Source: Paracoccaceae bacterium
GTDB lineage: Bacteria; Pseudomonadota; Alphaproteobacteria; Rhodobacterales; Rhodobacteraceae
Length of the DNA: 7,284 nt
Assembly: GCA_026982255.1 (NCBI GenBank)
Contig: JALSHL010000333.1
Span: 1 to 7,284, forward strand
Reading direction: 5' to 3'
Made by a program: the position numbers and the translations under genes
Shown here: positions 1-5,855 of the stretch, one piece after another
How positions within the stretch are numbered: position 1 is the stretch's first letter
Layout: every line of letters starts with the position of its first letter
The notes under the pieces: model-generated
The model's input: only the letters and a program-made list of their open reading frames with translations
Told to the model about the DNA's origin: nothing
Databases searched by the model: none

Positions 1-846
1 CTCGAAGAACTTTTGCCGCATCTCCTGCTTGGCGAAATAGCGCAGCGGGTCCTCCTCCCACGGCACATTGGCATCCAGCAGCAGATAGTGGTCCGGCAAC
101 TCGATCCGCGCTTCCAGATCGGGCAGCGAGCGGCCCAGCAGCATCTCGGCCCAAACCGCGGTCAGCAGCGGATCGGTGTCCTCGAACAACACCGGCCCTG
201 CCTTCATCGACAGCGTCTTGCGGTGCGCCACATGTCCGTCCACGATGAAATGCAGCTCCTCGGGGCGATAGTCCCCCGGCGTGCGGTAATGTTCATAGGG
301 CCGCCCGTATTCCGGCACATAGGGGCCGCCGAATTTTTTGGCCAGAAAATCCGCCATATAGGATTTGCCGGTGCTTTCCGGCCCGACCAGTGTCAGGCGT
401 TTCTGGAAATAGGGCCGGACATGGTCGGGGATGGAATGCCAGTGCCCGAAAGGATCCTCGCGAATCTCCAGCGAGTTGGCCGGAAAGGCCATCCACATCG
501 GGTCGAGGATGAAATGCTGCGCTCCCAGCGCCCGCGACAGATCGACGATATAATCCTCGGATCCGATCACGCGGTCGATCGGCTCGGGGTGAAAACCGCG
601 GATGATCCGCGCCCAGTCGGGATGGTCTGACGGCAACGCCGTTTCCCCGTTGTTGGACACGATCACCACCGCCTGCGGAAACAGCTCCTCCATCCAGCCC
701 TTGCGCACGGCGGGGGCAATCGGGTCGCTGTCCGAGACCGACAGGATAATCGTCAGCCGGTTGACCAGATAGGAGGCGGTGCGGATCAACGCCACATGCC
801 CCTCGTGCGGGGGCATGAATTTCCCGAGGATAACGCCTTTGGTCAT
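1..846 (-). CDS. nadR: NadR-like bifunctional NMN adenylyltransferase / ribosylnicotinamide kinase, 3' end outside window
   Basis: The reading frame is open from the ATG at 846 to the left edge (282 codons, no stop), so the C-terminus is missing. The N-terminal half is a nucleotidyltransferase fold: GKFMPPHEGH at residues 8-17 carries the HxGH-type ATP-binding motif (HEGH, 14-17). A NSLEIREDPFGHW stretch near residues 124-136 matches the C-terminal signature of NadR adenylyltransferases (SGTxIRxxPFxHW type). The second half begins with a Walker A loop, GPESTGKS (155-162), followed by a kinase-like region with EDTDPL near 222-227, as in ribosylnicotinamide kinase. Family knowledge: NadR makes NAD from NMN and phosphorylates nicotinamide riboside in the cytoplasm. 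The DNA-binding helix-turn-helix of enteric NadR is absent, because the protein starts directly at the transferase domain and an in-frame TGA lies 27 bases upstream. The role is therefore probably enzymatic, not regulatory. A GGGAGA ribosome-binding site at 854-859 (7-base spacer) supports the start. Confidence 0.88.
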   Translation of the reverse strand, partial: MTKGVILGKFMPPHEGHVALIRTASYLVNRLTIILSVSDSDPIAPAVRKGWMEELFPQAVVIVSNNGETALPSDHPDWARIIRGFHPEPIDRVIGSEDYIVDLSRALGAQHFILDPMWMAFPANSLEIREDPFGHWHSIPDHVRPYFQKRLTLVGPESTGKSYMADFLAKKFGGPYVPEYGRPYEHYRTPGDYRPEELHFIVDGHVAHRKTLSMKAGPVLFEDTDPLLTAVWAEMLLGRSLPDLEARIELPDHYLLLDANVPWEEDPLRYFAKQEMRQKFFE

Positions 847-853
847 GGTCCGG

Positions 854-859
854 TCTCCC
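854..859 (-). promoter_or_regulatory. Ribosome-binding site of the nadR-like gene
   Basis: GGGAGA on the minus strand lies 7 bases before the ATG at 846. With the in-frame stop just upstream it fixes this start and rules out an N-terminal helix-turn-helix domain. Confidence 0.7.
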
Positions 860-894
860 GCAATGGTCGCCGGTCACAGTCGCGGCACCCCGGT

Positions 895-923
895 TTTATA
901 GTAGTCGGGCAGGGGCGGGTAAA
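895..923 (-). promoter_or_regulatory. Candidate sigma-70-type promoter for the nadR-like gene
   Basis: On the minus strand a TTTACC hexamer (complement of 918-923, 4 of 6 matches to TTGACA) is followed by exactly 17 bases and then TATAAA (complement of 895-900, 5 of 6 matches to TATAAT). It lies in the 117-base gap between mtnP and the nadR-like gene and would give a leader of about 40 bases. This is inferred from consensus only. It suggests the nadR-like gene can be transcribed separately from mtnP. Confidence 0.45.
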
Positions 924-963
924 CAGAATTTACGGCCTCGCCGGGCCGCGCACCCCGTGCGGA

Positions 964-1836
964 TTATTTCAACACCCGCCCCGCCACCGCGTCCAGCTTC
1001 GCCACCAGCGCCGGATCGCGTTTATCCGGTGCGGTCATGATCGCGAACTCCAGCGCGCGGTCGCAGCCGTGTTCGCACACCCCGCGGCTGGCGCCCAGCA
1101 GTGTGGGCAGGCGTTTCACCATGCCCCGTGCCTTGTCGGAATTGCCGGTCAGCGTGGCGATGATCTGCGTCACATCCACCTCGCCATGGTCGGGGTGCCA
1201 GCTGTCATAGTCGGTGATCATCGCGACCGAGGCATAATCCAGCTCCGCCTCGCGTGCCAGTTTGGCCTCGGGCATGTTGGTCATGCCGATAACGTCGCAG
1301 CCCCAGACCTCGCGATAGAGCCTGCTTTCGGCCAGCGTCGAAAACTGCGGCCCCTCCATCGCCAGATAGGTGCCGCCCGTGTGCACGGTGATCCCCTCGT
1401 CCCGCGCGGCCTGCTCGCAGGCGGCGGACAGGCGCGGGCAGGTCGGATGCGCGACGGACACATGGCCGACACAGCCGGGACCGAAGAACGACTTTTCCCG
1501 CGCGAAGGTCCGGTCGATGAACTGGTCCACGATCACGAAATGCCCCGGCGCCATGTCCTCGCGAAACGAGCCGCAGGCCGAGACCGAGATCACATCCGTC
1601 ACCCCGATCCGTTTCAGCGCGTCGATATTGGCACGGTAGTTGATGGTCGAGGGCGTCTGCACATGCCCGCGCCCGTGACGGGGCAGAAACGCCATCTTCA
1701 CCCCGTCGAGCGTGCCGGTCAGGATCCGGTCCGACGGCGCCCCCCACGGGGTTTCCACCGTCTGCCATGCGGCATCCGAAAGCCCGTCGATTTCATACAG
1801 GCCGGAGCCGCCGATAATCCCGATCATCGTGTCCAT
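964..1836 (-). CDS. mtnP: S-methyl-5'-thioadenosine phosphorylase
   Basis: A 290-residue cytoplasmic enzyme of the purine nucleoside phosphorylase / MTA phosphorylase family, full length for the family. It splits methylthioadenosine (by-product of polyamine and homoserine-lactone synthesis) with phosphate into adenine and methylthioribose-1-phosphate, feeding methionine salvage and the adenine pool. Visible motifs are the phosphate-binding GGSG (9-12), LPRHGRGH (51-58), NYRANIDALK (66-75), the conserved MEGPQFST (160-167), GMTNMPEA (184-191) and TDYDSW (208-213). The two Asp residues of TDYDSW are those that favour 6-aminopurines (adenine) over the Asn of guanine/hypoxanthine-type purine nucleoside phosphorylases, so MTA phosphorylase is preferred. 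The start at 1836 has an AGGGG ribosome-binding site (1846-1850) that lies inside the end of the upstream flavin-reductase-like gene, 9 bases away. A second Met at residue 4 is possible. The gene is the second of a two-gene minus-strand unit. Confidence 0.95.
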   Translation of the reverse strand: MDTMIGIIGGSGLYEIDGLSDAAWQTVETPWGAPSDRILTGTLDGVKMAFLPRHGRGHVQTPSTINYRANIDALKRIGVTDVISVSACGSFREDMAPGHFVIVDQFIDRTFAREKSFFGPGCVGHVSVAHPTCPRLSAACEQAARDEGITVHTGGTYLAMEGPQFSTLAESRLYREVWGCDVIGMTNMPEAKLAREAELDYASVAMITDYDSWHPDHGEVDVTQIIATLTGNSDKARGMVKRLPTLLGASRGVCEHGCDRALEFAIMTAPDKRDPALVAKLDAVAGRVLK

Positions 1837-1839
1837 GTT

Positions 1840-2448
1840 CTACATCCCCTGTGGTCTCGGCATTTTGAATACTTCGGTGGTCACATCGTAATCCATGTAT
1901 CCCAGCCGCGACAGGGGTTTGTATTGCGTCACGTCGAAAATTCCGTCGTGGATGGCCGCGTCGGACAGGTGGATGCCCACAACCTCGCCGATCACCATGT
2001 GGTTGATGCCGCCGGGCAGGTCGATGATCTGGAACAGCCGGCATTCCAGCGCCGCCGGGGCCTCGGCCACGCGCGGGGCGGCGATCACCTCGCTTGCGGC
2101 CTTGGTCAGGCCGGCATGTTCGAACTCGTCCACACCGCGCGGCAGGACGGCGGCGCTGGCGTTCATCGCCTCGCGCAGGTCATAGGACACGATATTGGCC
2201 ACGAACTCGCCGGTGGCGCGCACATTGGCAACGGTGTCCTTGGCATAATCCTGATCGCCCTTCTTGCCGGTGCTGGAAAACATCACCATCGGCGGCTTGT
2301 CCGCCAGCGCGTTGAAAAAGCTGTAGGGCGCAAGGTTCGCGACCCCGTCTGCATCCAGCGTCGAGATCCAGCCGATCGGGCGGGGGGAAACAATGGCCTT
2401 GAACGGGTCGTGCGGCAGGCCGCTGCCGTCTTCTGGTTGGTAAAACAT
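1840..2448 (-). CDS. Flavin reductase-like domain protein (FMN-binding split-barrel family)
   Basis: A 202-residue protein of the flavin reductase-like / DIM6-NTAB type (COG1853-like). The diagnostic parts are SPRPIGWIST (21-30), followed by an NLAPYSFFNAL stretch (38-48) and a DTxxNxxxxGEFVxN stretch (71-85). Together these form the FMN-binding split barrel in known members. No signal peptide or membrane segment is seen, so it is probably a cytoplasmic flavoprotein. Family members either reduce flavin with NAD(P)H for a partner monooxygenase or have unknown roles; the substrate cannot be told from the sequence. The frame extends further upstream to an ATG at 2604, but the start at 2448 is chosen because AAAGGA (2455-2460) stands 6 bases before it and family similarity begins at MFYQPEDG. 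Its stop (1840-1842) is 3 bases from the mtnP start, so the two are very likely co-transcribed and translationally linked. Confidence 0.85.
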   Translation of the reverse strand: MFYQPEDGSGLPHDPFKAIVSPRPIGWISTLDADGVANLAPYSFFNALADKPPMVMFSSTGKKGDQDYAKDTVANVRATGEFVANIVSYDLREAMNASAAVLPRGVDEFEHAGLTKAASEVIAAPRVAEAPAALECRLFQIIDLPGGINHMVIGEVVGIHLSDAAIHDGIFDVTQYKPLSRLGYMDYDVTTEVFKMPRPQGM

Positions 2449-2590
2449 CGGGTATCCTTTCCTGTTTGCCCGCAAGCTATGGCCGTGATAGGCAAGTGTC
2501 GATAGGACAAAAGGGACCGCGCTATGAATTTCACCGATCTGCGACGAGGCTGATTTTCCGCCCGTTCCTGTCCCTGTCCGGTAAAGCCCC
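2449..2590. promoter_or_regulatory. Divergent intergenic region between the flavin-reductase-like and GNAT genes
   Basis: This 142-base gap should contain the start signals of both divergent units. Visible elements are a perfect TTGC-CC-GCAA inverted repeat (2466-2475), two GATAGG direct repeats 14 bases apart (2487-2492 and 2501-2506), and a nine-codon open frame with its own ribosome-binding site (2524-2553). No pair of -35 and -10 hexamers with good spacing was found on either strand, so the promoters are not placed. Confidence 0.35.
2455..2460 (-). promoter_or_regulatory. Ribosome-binding site deciding the flavin-reductase-like start
   Basis: AAAGGA (within the longer purine run 2455-2463 on the minus strand) is 6 bases upstream of the ATG at 2448. 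No comparable site precedes the upstream in-frame ATGs near 2604, so the shorter protein is preferred. Confidence 0.7.
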
Positions 2591-3079
2591 ATGCCCCTGC
2601 CCACACCCGAAACCCCTGACGACTATTTCGAGGTCGAGAACCTGTTCGACCTCGCCTTCGCGCCCGGCCGCACCGCGCTCAGTTCATACCGCCTGCGCGA
2701 GGGCGTCGATCCGGTGCCCGGCCTGTCGCTGGTGGCGCGCGACGGCTCCGGCATTCTCGGCGGTGCCATCCGCTACTGGCCGGTGCGCATTGGCACGGCG
2801 CCTGCGTTGCTGCTCGGCCCCGTGGCGGTGCATCCGACCCGACAGGGCGAGGGGCTGGGCCATCTGCTGATCTCCGATTCTCTGGAACGGGCGGTCGATG
2901 CGGGCTGGGAGCGGGTGATACTGGTCGGCGACGAACCCTACTACCGCCGCTTCGGTTTCAGCCGCGACCTTGCGCGGGGGCTGGAATTCCCGCCCCCCAC
3001 CAACCCCGACCGCCTGCTGGCGCGGGCGCTGAAGGACGGTGCCTTCGACGGGGTCGCGGGCATGGTGGAGCGCTGGTGA
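2591..3079 (+). CDS. GNAT-family N-acetyltransferase
   Basis: A 162-residue single-domain acetyltransferase of the GNAT fold, resembling the YhbS-type group (COG3153-like). Acetyl-CoA-binding motif A is seen as the strand LLLGPVAVHP (73-82) followed by the pyrophosphate loop RQGEGLG (84-90) and a helix. The strand/turn region DEPYYRRFGFSRD (114-126) is the usual motif B end with the YYxRFGF signature. It transfers an acetyl group from acetyl-CoA to an amine; the acceptor is not identifiable. The start is secure: an in-frame TAA sits at 2582-2584, 6 bases before the ATG, and no other good start is near. The ribosome-binding site is weak (GGTAAAG region). It is divergent from the flavin-reductase-like gene and is followed after 46 bases by the M16 pair on the same strand, with no evident terminator between, so it may head that operon. 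A functional link to the peptidases is not shown. Confidence 0.88.
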   Translation: MPLPTPETPDDYFEVENLFDLAFAPGRTALSSYRLREGVDPVPGLSLVARDGSGILGGAIRYWPVRIGTAPALLLGPVAVHPTRQGEGLGHLLISDSLERAVDAGWERVILVGDEPYYRRFGFSRDLARGLEFPPPTNPDRLLARALKDGAFDGVAGMVERW

Positions 3080-3125
3080 GCGCGCCATACGTCAGGCGAT
3101 ACCGGCTTGCGCGGGAAAACAATCC

Positions 3126-4463
3126 ATGCAAGAACTCCCGACCATGAAGACCGGATACACAATCGGGATTCTGCTGCTGGTTCTGGCGGTTGCCGGTGCG
3201 GGATATTTCGGATTCCGGTCGGATCCGGTGGTTTCCGTTCTGTCCGACACCCCTTTTCGCAAGGTCTATCTGGTGCGCACGCCGGGCACCGGACGGGTCT
3301 CGCTGCAACTGGTTTTCCAGACCGGTGCTGCCGACCAGCCCCCGCCTCCGGGCTTGCTGCATTACGGCGAACATCTCGTCTGGCTGAGCGCCTTCGGCCG
3401 GCAGGAACGATCGGTCGATCGCCATTCCAACGCCTGGACCGACAGCCTGACCACCGGATACCTGCTGGACGGAGAGCGGGACGCCCTGCCCGACCTTGTC
3501 GCATCACTGGCAAGGGTGCTCGATCCGGTTGATCTGCCCGTGGAATTCATGCTGGAGGAACGGGATATCGTCCAGCGGGAATACGATTTGCGGCTGGTCG
3601 ACAACCTCGACGCCCGGGTGGGCGAGGCGCTGAAAGCGGCGGTCTATACCGGCAACCCCTATGCCGTTTCGGTCATGGGCACACCGCAGGATATTGCCGG
3701 CTTTACCCCCGAGGCCGCCATTGCCCTGACAACGGCCACCCATCGCCCGGAAAAAGCGGTTCTGCTGGTGATCGGCGATGTCTCCCCCGCAACCTTGCGG
3801 GCCGCCATGCCGGATCGCCCTTCTGTCGATGCGCCTTTGCCGCCTCTGCCGGCGTTTACCCTCGTGCCGGGCGAACAGTTGTTGCGTTTTCCCGATGACA
3901 CGGCCGAGCCACGCATGATCTGGCGGCGCATTGTCCGGCTGGATGCGCCACAACCGCTCGATTTGCTGGAAACACAGCTGGCTCTGTTGAGCGATATGTT
4001 CGATACTTCCCTGCCCGGCGGTCTGGCCGGGCCGTTGCGCTATGATGCTTTTGTCACCAGCGCATTCGATATTTCGCTCTGGCCGCTTGACGGGCAGCAT
4101 ATGGAAATCCGCATGGTGGCCTACCCCGATACGGGCGTTACGCTGGAGGATATGCGCGCGGCTTTCGAAACAGCGCTGGAGGATACCATCACCGCCGGTT
4201 TCCCCGAGCGCACCTTTACGCGGGTTCTGGCGCGCTTCGAAACCTACTGGCCGGACTGGCAGGACAGGGGTGACACGGCGGACTGGATGGCCGCCTATGT
4301 CGCCGATGTGGCCAGCGTGCGCCGTGAGCCGCTGGACATTGCCGCATTGCAGGCCTTGCAGGAACAGATGGATCTTGCGAGTCTGAACAATCTGTTGAAA
4401 CAATTCGAAAATGACGGGCGCACGGTTGTTGCCTATATTGGACCCGAAGGAGATTTACCTTGA
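3126..4463 (+). CDS. M16 family (insulinase-like) zinc peptidase, catalytic subunit, membrane-anchored or secreted
   Basis: A 445-residue protein with the length and two-lobe design of an M16B peptidase. The inverted zinc motif HxxEH is present as HYGEH (79-83), and the third zinc ligand is well placed in EERDIVQREY (E152, 69 residues after H83). Other family marks are SNAWTDSLTTGYLL (101-114), a GNPYAVSVMGTPQDI stretch (176-190) and IGDVSP (216-221). Residues 11-30 form a hydrophobic segment without a lipobox cysteine, so a signal anchor or cleavable signal is predicted and the enzyme should act in the periplasm. The second lobe lacks the Arg/Tyr pair: R305 is present but position 312 is Ser. 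ATG 3126 was chosen; ATG 3144, which gives MKTGYTIG at the N-terminus, is an equally plausible start, and neither has a strong ribosome-binding site. The gene overlaps the following partner by 4 bases. The substrate is unknown. Confidence 0.85.
   Translation: MQELPTMKTGYTIGILLLVLAVAGAGYFGFRSDPVVSVLSDTPFRKVYLVRTPGTGRVSLQLVFQTGAADQPPPPGLLHYGEHLVWLSAFGRQERSVDRHSNAWTDSLTTGYLLDGERDALPDLVASLARVLDPVDLPVEFMLEERDIVQREYDLRLVDNLDARVGEALKAAVYTGNPYAVSVMGTPQDIAGFTPEAAIALTTATHRPEKAVLLVIGDVSPATLRAAMPDRPSVDAPLPPLPAFTLVPGEQLLRFPDDTAEPRMIWRRIVRLDAPQPLDLLETQLALLSDMFDTSLPGGLAGPLRYDAFVTSAFDISLWPLDGQHMEIRMVAYPDTGVTLEDMRAAFETALEDTITAGFPERTFTRVLARFETYWPDWQDRGDTADWMAAYVADVASVRREPLDIAALQALQEQMDLASLNNLLKQFENDGRTVVAYIGPEGDLP
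4447..4452 (+). promoter_or_regulatory. Strong ribosome-binding site for the TTG-initiated M16 partner
   Basis: AAGGAG lies 7 bases upstream of TTG 4460, inside the end of the catalytic-subunit gene. It is the best ribosome-binding site near the junction. It decides the TTG start, because the next in-frame ATG is far into the protein and would remove the lipoprotein signal. Confidence 0.8.
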
Positions 4464-5830
4464 TAAAACATTTCATTACAGCATTTCTTCTGCTTTTGAC
4501 CCTGAGTGCCTGCAAGGATGACCCGCGGGTGATATCCACCGAAACCAGCCCCGGAGGTCTGGATTACGTTCTGGCGCAGGTGCCGGGGCAGGAGGCCGTG
4601 GCAATACAGGTTGCGTGGAATACCGACTGGGCTTTCCGGGACGGACGCAAGCAGGCGGTGCCCTATGTGGGGGCGGAGCTTATCCTGTCCGGCGGGGCCG
4701 AGGGATATACCGCGGCCGAGGCCGGAGAGCTTTTCGCCGATCTGAATGCCGAGGGGCAGATATTTGCCACGCCGGACTATGTTTTCGGTTATCTCGGCTT
4801 CGACAAGCCGGATATGGAGCAGGTCATTGCGCTGGCCAACGCCCATTTGCGTGCGCCGGCACTGGGCGAGGACTGGCTGGGCCGGATCACCACCGGACTG
4901 GCCCGCACCTTCGCCGAGTCGGGCGCACAGCCCGCGACGCAGGGCTTCATCGCCATCCGTCGCGCCGTGCTTGGCGACCAGCCCCTGCAACAGGCGCTAT
5001 CCCTGTCGGATGCCGGCATGTTCGAGGCGGTGACGCGCGCCGATGTGCAGGCATGGGTTGACGAGGTCATCACCGGAAGCCCCTTTGCGCTGATTGTCGC
5101 CGGCGACCTGACACCGGCCGAGGCCGGCGCGGCGGTCGATGCGTTGTTCGCAGGACTCCCCGCCGGAAGCGGCACGCCTGTTCGCAATGCCACTGCCGAT
5201 TTCTCGCCCCGTCGCATCCTGTTGCATCTGCCCGACGCGGGAACCGGCGTGCTGACGTTTCTCGCGCCGATTCCGCCGACCAGTGCCGGAGAACCGGCCG
5301 ACGAATTCACCGACATAATTCTTGCGCAGGCGCTCGGGGCCGGCGACCAGAGCGCGCTGTTCAAATCATTGCGGACGGAAATGCGCGCAAGCTACGGTTT
5401 CCAGACCGGTATAGAAGGCTATACCCGCAGCCAGCGGTTCCTGTATATCACCGGACAGGTGGAGCCGGAGCGTCTGGCCGAGGCGGAGCAGGTGGTGCGT
5501 GACTCCTATGCTGCGTTCCGGGAAAACGGACCGTCCGGCGCGCTGGAGGACTACAAGGCGCCGTTGTACCAGAGCGTAAAGCAGGGGCAATCGGATGTGG
5601 ATAGTCTGAGCACCTCTGCCTTGTATGCGCTTCTGGACGGGATGTCTCCGCAAATTCCGCTCGATATGAAACAGGAACTGGATGCGGTTACGCCGGAGCG
5701 CCTGACAAACCGGTTGCAGACGGCATTTCCCGAAGCCTCCGGTTTTATCATGCTGGCGGTGTCACCGGATGCGGGCTCCATGCCCGGCGCCTGTGTCATC
5801 ACTACACCGGAAGAGGCAACGGACTGTTAG
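4460..5830 (+). CDS. M16 family non-catalytic partner, predicted lipoprotein
   Basis: A 456-residue M16-like protein that starts with TTG, overlapping the upstream stop as TTGA (4460-4463). The N-terminus MIKHFITAFLLLLTLSAC is a lipoprotein signal with lipobox LSAC and lipidated Cys18, followed by Lys-Asp-Asp, so the mature protein should be tethered to a membrane facing the periplasm. Where the zinc motif HxxEH should be, the sequence reads VGAEL (70-74) within a still recognisable family context (ELILSGG). Both His ligands are lost and no catalysis is expected. The second lobe keeps the M16 C-domain signature SLRTEMRASYGF (303-314), with Arg305 and Tyr312 spaced as the R/Y pair that binds substrate backbone in the non-catalytic subunit of heterodimeric M16 peptidases. 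Cys445 and the last residue, Cys456, could form a disulphide. The best reading is the obligate partner of the upstream catalytic subunit; the substrate is unknown. Confidence 0.85.
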   Translation: MIKHFITAFLLLLTLSACKDDPRVISTETSPGGLDYVLAQVPGQEAVAIQVAWNTDWAFRDGRKQAVPYVGAELILSGGAEGYTAAEAGELFADLNAEGQIFATPDYVFGYLGFDKPDMEQVIALANAHLRAPALGEDWLGRITTGLARTFAESGAQPATQGFIAIRRAVLGDQPLQQALSLSDAGMFEAVTRADVQAWVDEVITGSPFALIVAGDLTPAEAGAAVDALFAGLPAGSGTPVRNATADFSPRRILLHLPDAGTGVLTFLAPIPPTSAGEPADEFTDIILAQALGAGDQSALFKSLRTEMRASYGFQTGIEGYTRSQRFLYITGQVEPERLAEAEQVVRDSYAAFRENGPSGALEDYKAPLYQSVKQGQSDVDSLSTSALYALLDGMSPQIPLDMKQELDAVTPERLTNRLQTAFPEASGFIMLAVSPDAGSMPGACVITTPEEATDC

Positions 5831-5831
5831 G

Positions 5832-5852
5832 GCGGGGTCTTGTAAACCCCGC
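5832..5852. terminator. Shared hairpin between convergent M16 operon and dapE
   Basis: A perfect 7-bp stem, GCGGGGT (5832-5838) with ACCCCGC (5846-5852), and a 7-base loop fill the 25-base gap between the two stop codons. The outer TAGG (5828-5831) can also pair with CCTA (5855-5858) across a 2-base bulge. The position between convergent genes and the stability suggest a bidirectional terminator. There is no clear T-run on either side, so strong intrinsic termination is not certain. Confidence 0.55.
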
Positions 5853-5855
5853 ACC

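Noticed and set aside
13..630. Plus-strand open frame opposite the nadR-like gene
   Set aside because: The minus strand carries clear HEGH and Walker A motifs in a continuous frame; the plus frame has no recognisable domain.
933..948. CGGCC/GGCCG 5-bp hairpin after mtnP as a terminator
   Set aside because: The stem is short and the minus-strand sequence after it (TAAATTCTGTTT) is not a real T-run; too weak to annotate.
2466..2494. TTGCCC-17-TAGGCA as a plus-strand promoter for the GNAT gene
   Set aside because: The -10 hexamer matches consensus at only two positions, so I do not place a promoter here.
796..2505. Long plus-strand open frame (569 codons) opposite mtnP and the flavin-reductase-like gene
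   Set aside because: It is antisense to two well-supported genes, has His/Arg/Gly-rich composition typical of high-GC shadow frames and shows no family motif.
3504..4403. Minus-strand open frame (299 codons) opposite the catalytic M16 gene
   Set aside because: No ribosome-binding site or domain; explained by the codon bias of the M16 gene on the other strand.
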